Shown in pieces: positions 17,340 to 25,630 of a stretch of DNA of 64,000 nucleotides; the stretch's first letter is position 1; every line of letters starts with the position of its first letter. Position numbers and translations under genes: made by a program. Origin of the DNA: JBGMEA01 sp041447245 (GTDB lineage Bacteria; Bacillota; Clostridia; Eubacteriales; Anaerofustaceae); the NCBI GenBank assembly GCA_041447245.1, contig JBGMEA010000026.1:1-64000 (forward strand), in the 5' to 3' direction. Under the pieces are notes generated by a model. That model searched no databases. It worked only from the letters and a program-made list of their open reading frames with translations, and was not told where the DNA came from.

Positions 17340-17373
17340 GAATCATATAAACCATTCAAACAGGAGGATTCGT

Positions 17374-18813
17374 ATGAGAGCATATCCGAAACAGTATATT
17401 AACGGAGAGTGGGTGGAAGGCACGGGAAGTAAGATGATGACCGACGTCAATCCCTTTACGAATGAAACCATCTACACATACCGCAGCGCCAGTGAAGCGG
17501 ATGTGAACAGTGCTTTTGAAGCCGCAAAATCTGCACAGAAAGCATGGGAAAAAACTTCTCCGGCAGAAAAGCAGGGGTATTTGGAAAAATTGGCAAAAGT
17601 GATCGAAGAAATGCATGATGATGTGTATTTCTGGATCAGAGAAGAAGGCGGATCGGTGAAGCCGAAATGCGACTTCGAATTTTTTACCAGCATCGCCATC
17701 GCAAAAGAAGCACTTGGATTCCCGCTGATGATGGACGGAAAAATCATGCCGTCCAATATTCCGGGGAAAGAAAACTATATCATCCGCAAGCCGAAAGGGG
17801 TCATCGGGGTGATCACGCCCTGGAATGTTCCTCTCGTGTTGGCCATGAGATCCGTCATTCCCGCGATTGCTACGGGCAACGCCGTCGTGATGAAACCCGC
17901 ATCCGACACCCCCGGAGCAGCGTTCCTGATTGCGGAATTTTTTGAAAAAGCGGGATTCCCGAAAGGATTGTTTAATGTGGTGGCGGGAGCCGGATCGGAA
18001 ATCGGAGATGCGTTTGTTTCCCACCCAATACCGAAATTGATTTCATTCACCGGATCAACCGCAGTCGGGCATCGAATCGGAGAACTTGCCGGCAAGAATC
18101 TGAAAGACGTTTCCCTGGAACTCGGAGGCAACAATGCCATGATCGTGTTAGATGATGCCGACATCGTGCAAGCCGCAAAAGCGGCAGTGTTCGGCGCATT
18201 CTTCCATCAGGGACAGGTGTGCATGGCATTGAACCGCATTGTTGTCGATCAGAGTATTTACGATGAATTTGTCAACACATTTACGGACATGGTCAAACAT
18301 ATCAAGGTCGGAAATCCTGCAGAAGAAGACACCTTTATCGGCCCGATTATCAATCAGACACAGGTAAAGAGCATCGAGCATTTTATTGACGACACAATCA
18401 AAGCGGGCGCAACCGTTGCTTTACAGGGAAAAACCGAGGGCAATCTGATCTATCCGTGGATATTCACGGATGTCACCAATGATATGCCCGCAGCAAAATA
18501 CGAAGTATTCGGTCCGGTGATCTGCATCATCAAGGCGAAGGATCAGGAGGATGCGCTGCACATTGCGAATGATACGGAATATGGTTTAAGCGGTTCGGTC
18601 TTTACAAAAGATCTGTACCGCGGCATGCAGGTAGCGAGACAAGTTGAATCGGGCATGTGCCACGTCAATGACCAATCGATCAACGATGAACCGCAGATTA
18701 TGTTCGGCGGCGAAAAATTCTCAGGACTCGGACGATTCAATGCACAGTGGGTAGTGGACAAATTCACCACGGCACAATGGGTCAGTGTGCAGGTGGAATA
18801 CAGAGCGTTCTAA
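17374..18813 (+). CDS. NAD(P)-dependent aldehyde dehydrogenase (aryl-aldehyde type)
   Basis: A 479-residue member of the ALDH superfamily that oxidises an aldehyde to its acid. Cofactor segment TPWNVPLVLAMRSVIPAIATG shortened to TPWNVPL here; general-base Glu in LELGGNN (about 249) and nucleophilic Cys in HQGQVCMALNRI (about 283). The overall sequence resembles the vanillin/benzaldehyde dehydrogenase branch, which would fit use of aromatic aldehydes by an O-demethylating acetogen, but this is inference. The start at ATG 17374 follows CAGGAGG; the frame is open upstream without a site. Monocistronic, terminator at 18834-18865. Confidence 0.9.
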   Translation: MRAYPKQYINGEWVEGTGSKMMTDVNPFTNETIYTYRSASEADVNSAFEAAKSAQKAWEKTSPAEKQGYLEKLAKVIEEMHDDVYFWIREEGGSVKPKCDFEFFTSIAIAKEALGFPLMMDGKIMPSNIPGKENYIIRKPKGVIGVITPWNVPLVLAMRSVIPAIATGNAVVMKPASDTPGAAFLIAEFFEKAGFPKGLFNVVAGAGSEIGDAFVSHPIPKLISFTGSTAVGHRIGELAGKNLKDVSLELGGNNAMIVLDDADIVQAAKAAVFGAFFHQGQVCMALNRIVVDQSIYDEFVNTFTDMVKHIKVGNPAEEDTFIGPIINQTQVKSIEHFIDDTIKAGATVALQGKTEGNLIYPWIFTDVTNDMPAAKYEVFGPVICIIKAKDQEDALHIANDTEYGLSGSVFTKDLYRGMQVARQVESGMCHVNDQSINDEPQIMFGGEKFSGLGRFNAQWVVDKFTTAQWVSVQVEYRAF

Positions 18814-18833
18814 ACAACTATCAACCCTTTATT

Positions 18834-18865
18834 CGGGCATCTACAGGAAGGATGCCCGTTTTTTT
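18834..18865 (+). terminator. Terminator of the aldehyde dehydrogenase gene
   Basis: Stem CGGGCATC/GATGCCCG followed by T7. Confidence 0.9.
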
Positions 18866-18918
18866 AATCCGCTAATTTGAATAAAAACAAAATACTTCTT
18901 GAATTTTGCAGATTATAC

Positions 18919-18947
18919 TTGAGTTTTATTCTTTGACAGTTTATAAT
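18919..18947 (+). promoter_or_regulatory. Promoter of the DUF2284 gene pair
   Basis: TTGAGT (18919-18924), 17-bp spacer, perfect TATAAT (18942-18947). Confidence 0.65.
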
Positions 18948-18977
18948 CAATTCAATTCTACGATTGAAGGACAAGAA

Positions 18978-19505
18978 ATGAAACCATCGGATAATCAACT
19001 GAAGGAAGCATTCGAAACGCTCGGATTTTTTGAATACAAATCGCTGAAAAGCAAAGAGATTCCATTTTCGCATGATGTATATTTGCAATGCGAACGAAAT
19101 ACCTGCGGGCAATTCGGAAAAAATCATGCATGTCCATCAGAAACAAGCAGCGAATCTGAACGGAAAAATCGCATATTGAGTTTCGATGATGCTTACATTA
19201 TCAGTATCAAAGTGCCGTTCCGAAGCAAGGAAGATATCGAAAACAGCGGAAGCATTCTTAAAGAGAAACTGAATCTTTTGCGAAAAAATTTTCCCGATCA
19301 ATCGGTTGCGGTGCTGGGAGTCGGGCCATGCACGTTGTGTGAAAGCTGCACGGCACCGCAAGGAGGTCCTTGCAGATTTCCGGACAAAACGCAGTATTCT
19401 ATGGAAGGATGCGGAATAGACGTCGTTAAACTCTCAAAGCAAAAAGAAATGACGTACAATGCAGGGACAGGCAATATGGTTTTCTTTGCTACTGTCCTCT
19501 ATTAA
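18978..19505 (+). CDS. DUF2284 cysteine-rich putative metal-binding protein, copy 1
   Basis: A 175-residue soluble protein with the DUF2284 cysteine pattern: CERNTCGQFGKNHAC near residues 36-50, then GPCTLCESCTAP and PCRFPDKTQYSMEG in the C-terminal half. Eight or more conserved cysteines point to Fe-S or other metal binding. The family is frequent in anaerobes and has no demonstrated activity. It forms a tandem pair with copy 2 (21-bp gap), and a more distant third copy lies at 24019. The ATG at 18978 has AAGGA upstream. Confidence 0.85.
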   Translation: MKPSDNQLKEAFETLGFFEYKSLKSKEIPFSHDVYLQCERNTCGQFGKNHACPSETSSESERKNRILSFDDAYIISIKVPFRSKEDIENSGSILKEKLNLLRKNFPDQSVAVLGVGPCTLCESCTAPQGGPCRFPDKTQYSMEGCGIDVVKLSKQKEMTYNAGTGNMVFFATVLY

Positions 19506-19526
19506 CACATCGAAAGGAACAGGCTC

Positions 19527-20072
19527 ATGGATGATTTAAAAAAACGGTTGAAACAGACTTTAGAAGAGCTCGGTTTCTCGGAATATAAACTGATCAGCAC
19601 ATCGGTGATTCCGTTTGACCACGAAGTTTATAAACAATGCGAAAAAAACACCTGCGGATATTTCGGAAAAAATCACGGATGTCCGCCGAACGGAAGCGAA
19701 GACGAACGAAAACAGCGTGTGCTGAAGTATGACGAAGCATTTCTGGTCGGATATACAATGGACTATAACTTCGATGATATCGAAGATCTGGAAGATTTGC
19801 AAGACAACAGTTTTGCGCTGAACGAAGTATATGACAAACTTCGCAAACAATTTAAAAAGGAAGATGTTGTCGTCATGGCAGTCGGTCCATGCACCATCTG
19901 TAAAACCTGTACTGCCGCAGACGGAGCTCCCTGCAGATTCCCCGACAAAACACAATATTCCATGGAAGGTAGCGGAATTGATGTCGTCAAGCTCTCCATG
20001 CAGGAGCAAATGCAATATTACGCCGGCCCGGGAAAAGTTGTTTACTTTGCTTTGGTTTTGTTTCATGAATAA
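19527..20072 (+). CDS. DUF2284 cysteine-rich putative metal-binding protein, copy 2
   Basis: A 181-residue paralogue of the preceding gene, with the same motifs CEKNTCGYFGKNHGCPP, GPCTICKTCTAADGAPC and RFPDKTQYSMEGSGIDVVKL. The close match suggests a local duplication. The start follows GAAAGGA. A terminator at 20081-20105 ends the two-gene unit. Confidence 0.87.
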   Translation: MDDLKKRLKQTLEELGFSEYKLISTSVIPFDHEVYKQCEKNTCGYFGKNHGCPPNGSEDERKQRVLKYDEAFLVGYTMDYNFDDIEDLEDLQDNSFALNEVYDKLRKQFKKEDVVVMAVGPCTICKTCTAADGAPCRFPDKTQYSMEGSGIDVVKLSMQEQMQYYAGPGKVVYFALVLFHE

Positions 20073-20080
20073 ACTAAAAA

Positions 20081-20105
20081 AGCGGACGGTCTGTCCGTTT
20101 TTTTA
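20081..20105 (+). terminator. Terminator of the DUF2284 pair (convergent with tetR)
   Basis: Stem CGGAC/GTCCG with a GGTCT loop and T7 downstream. The A-run on the other side suggests it may also serve the minus-strand regulator. Confidence 0.8.
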
Positions 20106-20786
20106 TATGGTCTGATCATATTGTTTGACTTTGATTTCCGTCAGGCTGTTCATTTCCCACCCGATTCGATCCGAATATTGTTTTGCCGCACGGATATATT
20201 CACGGATTTTTGTTTGATCCATCTTTAATAAACTCAAATGCACAATATGGCAGGACTCATAAATCTCATCATTGGAGAGCATAATTTTCCGATCCTTTTT
20301 TGCCATGATCAATGAAACCATCGTCGAAACAAAAATTGTGCTGTACCCGATCAAAATCCGCTTGTCGATATGAAGTTTCAAATAGTCCGCCTGCTCAATG
20401 TAATGGCGGATATTCGAATTGATCAATAATTCGGACAACAAATTCATTTTCCCCAACTCATGATAAAATTTTGTATAAGGATTGTCAGAAAGAAATACTG
20501 AAATAAAACAATTCAAATGAATCGTATCCCTCAAAATCAAGTCATTGACACTGTGGAACAATATCTCCCGAATTTCAAGAAACAGATTATCGATAAACTC
20601 CTGTCCGATCTGTTTTGCAATATCGATTTTGTTTGGAAAATGGTATTGCAGATTTCCTCTTGAAATACCAGAAGCTTCCGCAATTTCCCTTGTCGTTGTG
20701 GATTCATACCCTTTTTGACAAAAAAGATTACAGGCTTCATGTATGATTTTTGCACGCGTAGCGAAACTTTTTTGATATGTAGCCAT
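20103..20786 (-). CDS. TetR/AcrR-family transcriptional regulator
   Basis: A 227-residue regulator. The N-terminal helix-turn-helix is canonical (TRAKIIHEACNLFCQKG, TTTREIAEASGISRGNLQYHF, residues 10-55, quoted in two parts). The remaining all-helical ligand domain is variable and gives no clue to the inducer. It is convergent with the DUF2284 pair and divergent from the dodecin gene; no operator dyad was recognised with confidence in 20787-21070. Confidence 0.88.
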   Translation of the reverse strand: MATYQKSFATRAKIIHEACNLFCQKGYESTTTREIAEASGISRGNLQYHFPNKIDIAKQIGQEFIDNLFLEIREILFHSVNDLILRDTIHLNCFISVFLSDNPYTKFYHELGKMNLLSELLINSNIRHYIEQADYLKLHIDKRILIGYSTIFVSTMVSLIMAKKDRKIMLSNDEIYESCHIVHLSLLKMDQTKIREYIRAAKQYSDRIGWEMNSLTEIKVKQYDQTI

Positions 20787-21070
20787 GAATTCTCCCGGAT
20801 ATTTTGTAAGTTCATTATATCATAAAAAATTAATTTTTGTTTTGTAAAAGCGTGGAAAATCCTGTCTCAGAACATGATATAATTTTACATTTCATTCACA
20901 GAAAGTGAATGAACCTATCTATTAAATCCCGTTGTTCTTTCCTGTTTGAGTCTCTGCTATTGATATATTATATGATTAGTGATATATTCAATAATATAGG
21001 CAGACAGGTTCGCCGATCCACCTATAAAAATGAATCGTTGCGCGTGTACCGCAAAGAAAGGAGTGAGCAA

Positions 21071-21334
21071 ATGTCAGTCGTTAAAGTGATTGAAATTGTG
21101 GCAGAATCCGATCACAGTTGGGAGGCAGCAGCACAGGAAGCAGTCAGAGAGGCATCGCTGAGCGTACAGGATATTCGGAACGTTGAAATCAGTAATTTTC
21201 AGGCGACCGTCGAAAACGGAAGAATTGCCTGTTACAGAGTGGACGCCAAGGTGTCTTTCACAGTTCACGATCATGAACCGCGAGGGACACAGCGAAGCAA
21301 AGTCGGTGCGGATCATCAATTTATTTTAAAGTAG
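21071..21334 (+). CDS. Dodecin-family flavin-binding protein
   Basis: An 87-residue protein. Residues 1-66 match dodecin: SVVKVIEIVAESDHSWEAAA, then the helix and two strands ending YRVDAKVSFTVH. Dodecins form 12-mers that store or buffer flavins. The C-terminal 20-residue tail (HEPRGTQRSKVGADHQFILK) is longer than in typical dodecins of about 70 residues. ATG 21071 follows AAAGGAG; the longer frame back to 20909 has no site and poor composition. Confidence 0.85.
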   Translation: MSVVKVIEIVAESDHSWEAAAQEAVREASLSVQDIRNVEISNFQATVENGRIACYRVDAKVSFTVHDHEPRGTQRSKVGADHQFILK

Positions 21335-21358
21335 TACAAACTTTCATTCTCTTACACC

Positions 21359-21384
21359 AAAAAACCCGCAAATGCGGGTTTTTT
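21359..21384. terminator. Bidirectional terminator between dodecin and HAD genes
   Basis: Stem AAACCCGC/GCGGGTTT with A-run before and T6 after; the flanking genes are convergent. Confidence 0.88.
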
Positions 21385-21396
21385 CGCTTTGGCAAT

Positions 21397-22239
21397 TTAT
21401 TTCAGGCTGTCCGTCTGAGTCTTACGCAATCGGACTAAATCATTATTGATTTTTATTTGAGTCAGAATTTTTTCGGCCAATCGGTTAAGTTCACTTCCCG
21501 CAGAATAGTCTGCATAGGCAATATGATTCACTCGATCCTGTTCCAACAGATCTTTTACTTTCTGTTTATCCGTATAAACGGCGATGGACTGTCCTCCATT
21601 TACTTTGACAAGTTTCATACAAGGCACATCCGTCAGTCCGTCTCCGATATAAATCATGTTGCGAAATGGGATGCGTCTTTCCTCTTCAGGTGTATACCGA
21701 TTGAGTGCATCATCATTCGAAATATCCAAAACCCCTTTATTGATCCGAAATAAAAACTGAGTTTTACCCGTGTAATTAACCGACAATAACGGCCAGTCTG
21801 CAACTCCGTTGGCATCGTAATGAAATTCACAGGCGTACACCTCTCTGAAGGCACCGATAATCGAAGTTCCTTCAATAAACTCTTTTAGTCCTGAAGATAT
21901 AATATAATGCTCGACGTTCAGTTCCAATGTCTCGGCAAACTGATCGATTATCGAGAACCACTCCGTTACTCCGTCAAAAAATTCAATCGATTCCCCCAAC
22001 TTTGTGAAATCAGAACGTCGGAACGGCATATCGTTTGCTTTTGCCTTTTTGATCATCAAATACATATAGGCAAGGATTCGATCCATTTTCTGGTTTTCTG
22101 CGAGTGCGGTTGCCTCCTGCCAAAATGCATCATTGGACATGCCAAGATTCGGGATAAAACTGTATTCCTGCATGTCTTTCGTACATAAGGTTTTATCAAA
22201 ATCATACATGATTGCGACAACCGGTTTCAGATGATTCAT
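21397..22239 (-). CDS. HAD-superfamily phosphatase
   Basis: A 280-residue hydrolase. HAD motif I is YDFDKTLCTKD (nucleophile Asp, residues 12-14), motif II is ISSGLKE with Ser, and motif IV is YIGDGLTDVPCM. The layout resembles phosphoserine-phosphatase-like HADs with a C1 cap (residues 20-110). The substrate is unknown. No partner gene is adjacent; a DUF2087 gene lies 95 bases upstream on the same strand. Confidence 0.85.
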   Translation of the reverse strand: MNHLKPVVAIMYDFDKTLCTKDMQEYSFIPNLGMSNDAFWQEATALAENQKMDRILAYMYLMIKKAKANDMPFRRSDFTKLGESIEFFDGVTEWFSIIDQFAETLELNVEHYIISSGLKEFIEGTSIIGAFREVYACEFHYDANGVADWPLLSVNYTGKTQFLFRINKGVLDISNDDALNRYTPEEERRIPFRNMIYIGDGLTDVPCMKLVKVNGGQSIAVYTDKQKVKDLLEQDRVNHIAYADYSAGSELNRLAEKILTQIKINNDLVRLRKTQTDSLK

Positions 22240-22334
22240 TTCCGCGTTCTTCTCCGAATTTTTGTGATTATTCCAATATTATTATAATCTTCTCAGAGAA
22301 CAATGCAAACAGAATGAGATCGAATAACCGAAGT

Positions 22335-22607
22335 TCAACCCGAATGGTTCTTTTTCCAGTACATTGATCCGTCATCCGTGCGTTCGAGCACTTCTGCCAT
22401 GATCAATTCTCTGCGCAACAGGAAATAATCGCCGAACACATGCCAACGATCAACGATTTCATTCACTTCTTTTTCACTGTAATTTCTATTGATTTCGAAC
22501 TTCGAACCGAGATAACGAAGTACTTCGACACGCTTGCCTTTTTTGGCCGGCAACAATTTGATTCTTTTCTCCTGATCCAAAAACGGTTCGATTGATTGAT
22601 AGTCCAT
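22335..22607 (-). CDS. DUF2087 domain protein
   Basis: A 90-residue single-domain protein with the DUF2087 pattern: RIKLLPAKKGKRVEVLRYL, then FEINRNYSEKEVNEIVDRWH and DYFLLRRELI. In other bacteria this domain is often fused to ArsR-type helix-turn-helix regulators, so a regulatory or nucleic-acid role is possible but unproven here. The ATG at 22607 follows GGAGAAAA. Upstream lie three TTTAGTA direct repeats. Confidence 0.8.
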   Translation of the reverse strand: MDYQSIEPFLDQEKRIKLLPAKKGKRVEVLRYLGSKFEINRNYSEKEVNEIVDRWHVFGDYFLLRRELIMAEVLERTDDGSMYWKKNHSG

Positions 22608-22627
22608 GATTATTTTCTCCATTAATA

Positions 22628-22650
22628 TTTAGTAATTTAGTAGTTTAGTA
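22628..22650. repeat. Three TTTAGTA direct repeats, 8-bp period
   Basis: TTTAGTA occurs at 22628, 22636 and 22644, giving an 8-bp tandem array within 45 bases of the DUF2087 start. This could be an operator for a cooperatively binding protein, or a simple AT-rich tandem. Confidence 0.6.
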
Positions 22651-22679
22651 ATTTTATTTTACTACTCTTCCCCACTTCT

Positions 22680-23032
22680 GTCAAACAAAAAAAAGAACCA
22701 CATGATTCTGCACAAAACAGAAAGAGTAAGCATCACACGTTTTACAGAATGAGCCTACTCTTTGGTTGAGGAGTACCGCAATGGCGTACATCCTCCTTTC
22801 ATTGACTGCTCCTAACCCGACCATCTGACACAATATCCAGATATTACCGTCATTGCCTCGGATACTTCGGCTTATCCTGCTACGCATTCATTTTCCTTTA
22901 TTCGAAGAATTTGTTTGTTTGGCAAGATGGACTGCTCTGCAATGAGTGATTGCAATTTTCGGCAATCTTTCTTCATTGAGGGCTGCCGTTTTTCGGAGCG
23001 CTCACTTACTTGAGTTTCCTCTTTCTTTGAGT
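22680..23032 (-). ncRNA. Candidate structured non-coding RNA, about 350 nt
   Basis: This fills most of a 526-bp gap. A consensus promoter (23039-23067) predicts a start near 23032, and the transcript ends at a short stem GAATC/GGTTC followed by eight T near 22682. In between are several strong local pairings: AGAGTAGGC with GCTTACTCT (one mismatch), a GGAGGATGTACGCCAT...GTACTCCTC arm shortened here, and ACTCAAAGAAAGAGG with neighbouring CTCAAGTAAGTGAG. A 68-codon frame exists inside (22681-22887) with an AAAGGAAA site, but its product has no recognisable features. I could not match it to 6S RNA, tmRNA, RNase P RNA or a known riboswitch by eye. Confidence 0.5.
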
Positions 23033-23038
23033 AATGCA

Positions 23039-23067
23039 ATAATAATACAATATCAAGCCATTGTCAA
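23039..23067 (-). promoter_or_regulatory. Promoter of the candidate ncRNA
   Basis: Minus strand perfect TTGACA (23062-23067), 17-bp spacer, TATTAT (23039-23044). Confidence 0.75.
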
Positions 23068-23149
23068 GTGATTTACTGCAATATTTTGAAAAAAATATAT
23101 TTTATTCTAAATATATTGAGTAGGCAAAAATTCCGACTTTATTTTTCAA

Positions 23150-23869
23150 TCAAACTTCGAAACCGAAAAAAAGCCTGGCTACAATTTCTTTATGCGGATA
23201 ATTTGTTTTTCTCACGGTATTCATGAAGGAGTCCCGATCATAGATCAAATCTTTTTTTTCGATTTCGATTTCATCGCCATCGATCGTCAGTATTGTGTAA
23301 AAAGTATGATCATCACTTCTGCAGCCGCTGCTGCCTACATCCAAAAGCAATTTGTGATCCACTTGAATTGTAAAACTCCGGTGTTCGTGTCCGAAACATA
23401 TCATATCATCGGCAGAATTTTTGATATGATCGGCAATTTTTCCGTCTTTTATGACCGACAGCGCAGCGAATGGATTTGCTTTACCCGGATGTTCATTTTG
23501 CAAAAAGTGTTCAAAACAGATTGTTTTATTATTTGTTTCAATCCGATAAGACAACGAGCATTCTCTGAGAAACTGTTTCTGATCCTCCGACAACATTGCC
23601 GATACCCAACGATGATGTTCTTGTTCCTCTTTGTGCATATCTTCATCTATGATCCCTCCGCAAAGACTGTAAAGCTCGTGGTTCCCCATCAGCATTCTGA
23701 CCGGGCGTGAGCGGATATCCTCCAAGCAACCGCTTGGCTCGGGACCGAGCCCAAGCACGTCACCCAAGCAGATCATCTCATCAAAATCATAATGTTCCAT
23801 ATCTGCAAGGATTGCACTCAAAGCCTGTCGGTTGGAATGAATATCGGAAAAAACGGCAATAGTTTTCAT
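23150..23869 (-). CDS. Metallophosphoesterase (calcineurin-like)
   Basis: A 239-residue phosphoesterase with the two-metal site motifs FSDIHSN (residues 7-13), CLGDVLGLGPEPSGC, MGNHELY and CFGHEHRSF near the C-terminus. The GDxxGxGP variant is typical of the YfcE/diadenosine-tetraphosphatase-like branch. The substrate is unknown. ATG 23869 is preferred over the GTG at 23878, which lies within the only purine-rich stretch. Confidence 0.87.
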   Translation of the reverse strand: MKTIAVFSDIHSNRQALSAILADMEHYDFDEMICLGDVLGLGPEPSGCLEDIRSRPVRMLMGNHELYSLCGGIIDEDMHKEEQEHHRWVSAMLSEDQKQFLRECSLSYRIETNNKTICFEHFLQNEHPGKANPFAALSVIKDGKIADHIKNSADDMICFGHEHRSFTIQVDHKLLLDVGSSGCRSDDHTFYTILTIDGDEIEIEKKDLIYDRDSFMNTVRKTNYPHKEIVARLFFGFEV

Positions 23870-24018
23870 AAGAAGCACACTTTCTGCAATATTGTTTTAT
23901 TATATCAAAAACTCCCAAAGAGATTCAACCGAAGCGACTCAAACAAAAAACAAGCAACCTTTACAAAAAAAGAAGAATCCGTTATACTGAACTATATTCT
24001 GCCGAAAGGATTCATTTG

Positions 24019-24549
24019 ATGATCACGAAAGAAACAATCGAAAAAAAATTGTCTCAGTATCCGATTTTCGAATATGCGTTTTTAGACACGGAAGAACTGA
24101 ATTTTTATCCGAATGTCCGCACGATCTGCAGTACAGAATGCCCCCGATACGGGAAATCATGGTCTTGCCCTCCTGCCGTCGGGACATTGGAAGAATGCAA
24201 AGAACGATGCCTGAACTATAAAAACGGATTGATTTTCAGCACGATATCGGAAGTAAATGATTTGCTCGATATGGGTGAAACACTTTCCAAGAGAAAGGAA
24301 CACATTGAAATTGTAAATGCAATAAAAAATGATATTTTCTCGGAAGAAAACGTTTTGATTCTGACCGCAGAATCCTGTGATATTTGCGAAGAATGTGCTT
24401 ACCCGAATGAACCCTGCAGACATCCTGAACAAATGTATCCCTGCATTGAAAGCCAGACTATTATCGTGACGGAAATCTGCGAAAATCATCATTTGTCATT
24501 TTACAGCGGATACAATACGATCACTTGGTTTTGTCTGATTCTCTTTTGA
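24019..24549 (+). CDS. DUF2284 cysteine-rich putative metal-binding protein, copy 3 (divergent)
   Basis: A 176-residue distant relative of the genes at 18978 and 19527. It keeps CSTECPRYGKSWSCPP and SCDICEECAYPNEPCRHPEQ, but the C-terminal half differs and ends in a Tyr/Phe-rich segment. It has at least ten cysteines in total. AAAGGA precedes the ATG at 24019; a TTG three bases upstream is the alternative. Convergent with the HAD gene at 24566, 16 bases apart. Confidence 0.82.
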   Translation: MITKETIEKKLSQYPIFEYAFLDTEELNFYPNVRTICSTECPRYGKSWSCPPAVGTLEECKERCLNYKNGLIFSTISEVNDLLDMGETLSKRKEHIEIVNAIKNDIFSEENVLILTAESCDICEECAYPNEPCRHPEQMYPCIESQTIIVTEICENHHLSFYSGYNTITWFCLILF

Positions 24550-24565
24550 CCGAATGAGCGCTCCT

Positions 24566-25222
24566 TTAAACCGGCAAGCCGATTTTCTGTAACAACGCAG
24601 TCAAGCTGTCGCCTATTGCAACATAAGGGAACTTCAAAAAATCATCGTATAAAGTGACTCCCGTTGTAACTGCGCCAAAATTGACTCCCGCATTTCGTGC
24701 AGTCTCGGCATCAATCACCGTGTCTCCGATATACAAAACATTTTCTTTGTCTGCCGACAAATGATCCATCGCCAGCAGTAATCCTTCCGGATCCGGTTTT
24801 GCATAAGAAACGTCATCAAAACCGATAATCTCATCGACAAGCCCCGGCGCGTCATATTTCAGAAATACTTCATCAATCCGACGATGCAATTTGCTTGTTA
24901 CAATTGCCGTTTTATGTCCCTCTTTCTTCAGACAGGATAATATCCGAATGGTATCATCAAACAATACAGTATCTTTTGTCATGATCCGATCAGCCGATTC
25001 TTTAAAGGAAGTCACAAACTGCGCACTCAAACAGTTATCGCAGCTGCCCGACAAAACCGTAAATGTATTCTCCAAGGTCATTCCTACCGTTTTTCTGATT
25101 GCAAGATCAGAACAGGCGTTAAATCCCAACTGTTCCAAAGCATAATTGGCACATTGCACGATTGCACGTGATCCGTCTGCCAAAGTGAAATCAAAATCAA
25201 AAACAAACGTATGATATGACAT
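24566..25222 (-). CDS. HAD hydrolase, phosphoglycolate-phosphatase-like
   Basis: A 218-residue HAD enzyme. Motif I is VFDFDFTLADGS (residues 6-17), motif II has TSK, motif III KPDPEG, motif IV YIGDTVIDAETARNAG. The cap is helical (C1, residues 15-85). This is the Gph/PpaX arrangement; the true substrate may be phosphoglycolate, pyrophosphate or a sugar phosphate. One oddity is the Phe in DFDFT, where DxDGT is more common. Confidence 0.88.
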   Translation of the reverse strand: MSYHTFVFDFDFTLADGSRAIVQCANYALEQLGFNACSDLAIRKTVGMTLENTFTVLSGSCDNCLSAQFVTSFKESADRIMTKDTVLFDDTIRILSCLKKEGHKTAIVTSKLHRRIDEVFLKYDAPGLVDEIIGFDDVSYAKPDPEGLLLAMDHLSADKENVLYIGDTVIDAETARNAGVNFGAVTTGVTLYDDFLKFPYVAIGDSLTALLQKIGLPV

Positions 25223-25363
25223 TTCTTCACCCCTTCATTTATCATTAAGCCATATAAGCTGTTCCGCTTCGTATTGATATAGAATATACTCCCTACATTC
25301 CCATCTTAACAGTATTTTTCTCGCGCATATAATTTTTTTTGTATATTATATTATGTGAAAAAT

Positions 25364-25389
25364 AAAAAAAGCTTTTACGCAAAAGCTTC
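25364..25389 (-). terminator. tRNA-Thr terminator
   Basis: Minus strand perfect stem AAGCTTTT/AAAAGCTT with GCGT loop, then T7, 16 bases after the tRNA 3' end. Confidence 0.9.
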
Positions 25390-25404
25390 CACGTTAAATA
25401 AAAA

Positions 25405-25480
25405 TGGTGCTGAAGAGAGGAATCGAACCTCCGACCTATTGATTACGAATCAATTGCTCTACCGACTGAGCCACTTCAGC
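25405..25480 (-). tRNA. tRNA-Thr (anticodon CGU)
   Basis: 76 nt including the encoded CCA. Acceptor GCTGAAG pairs with CTTCAGC, the D-loop has CAGTCGGTAGAGC, the anticodon stem-loop is ATTGATT-CGT-AATCAAT and the T-arm contains GGTTCGATTCC. CGU reads ACG. It is a single, isolated tRNA gene with its own promoter and terminator. Confidence 0.97.
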
Positions 25481-25501
25481 ACACTGAAAAACAGCATGAT
25501 T

Positions 25502-25530
25502 ACTATATCATAAATCATCCGAGGAATCAA
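25502..25530 (-). promoter_or_regulatory. tRNA-Thr promoter
   Basis: Minus strand TTGATT (25525-25530), 17-bp spacer with TGA, TATAGT (25502-25507), 22 bases before the tRNA. Confidence 0.8.
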
Positions 25531-25575
25531 GAATTTCTTTCCCAATTAAGCGAATTGCGTTCGAAAACAGCAATA

Positions 25576-25604
25576 TTGTTCTGCAATCTGTTTTATGTTA
25601 TCAT
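25576..25604 (+). promoter_or_regulatory. Promoter of the mgtC-like gene
   Basis: TTGTTC (25576-25581), 17-bp spacer, TATCAT (25599-25604). Confidence 0.65.
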
Positions 25605-25630
25605 AACTGCAAAGTAACAGAGGAGAAACT

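Noticed and set aside
22681..22887. 68-codon frame inside the candidate ncRNA
   Set aside because: It has an AAAGGAAA site, but it overlaps the hairpins and terminator and its product is featureless. Left as an alternative to the ncRNA call.
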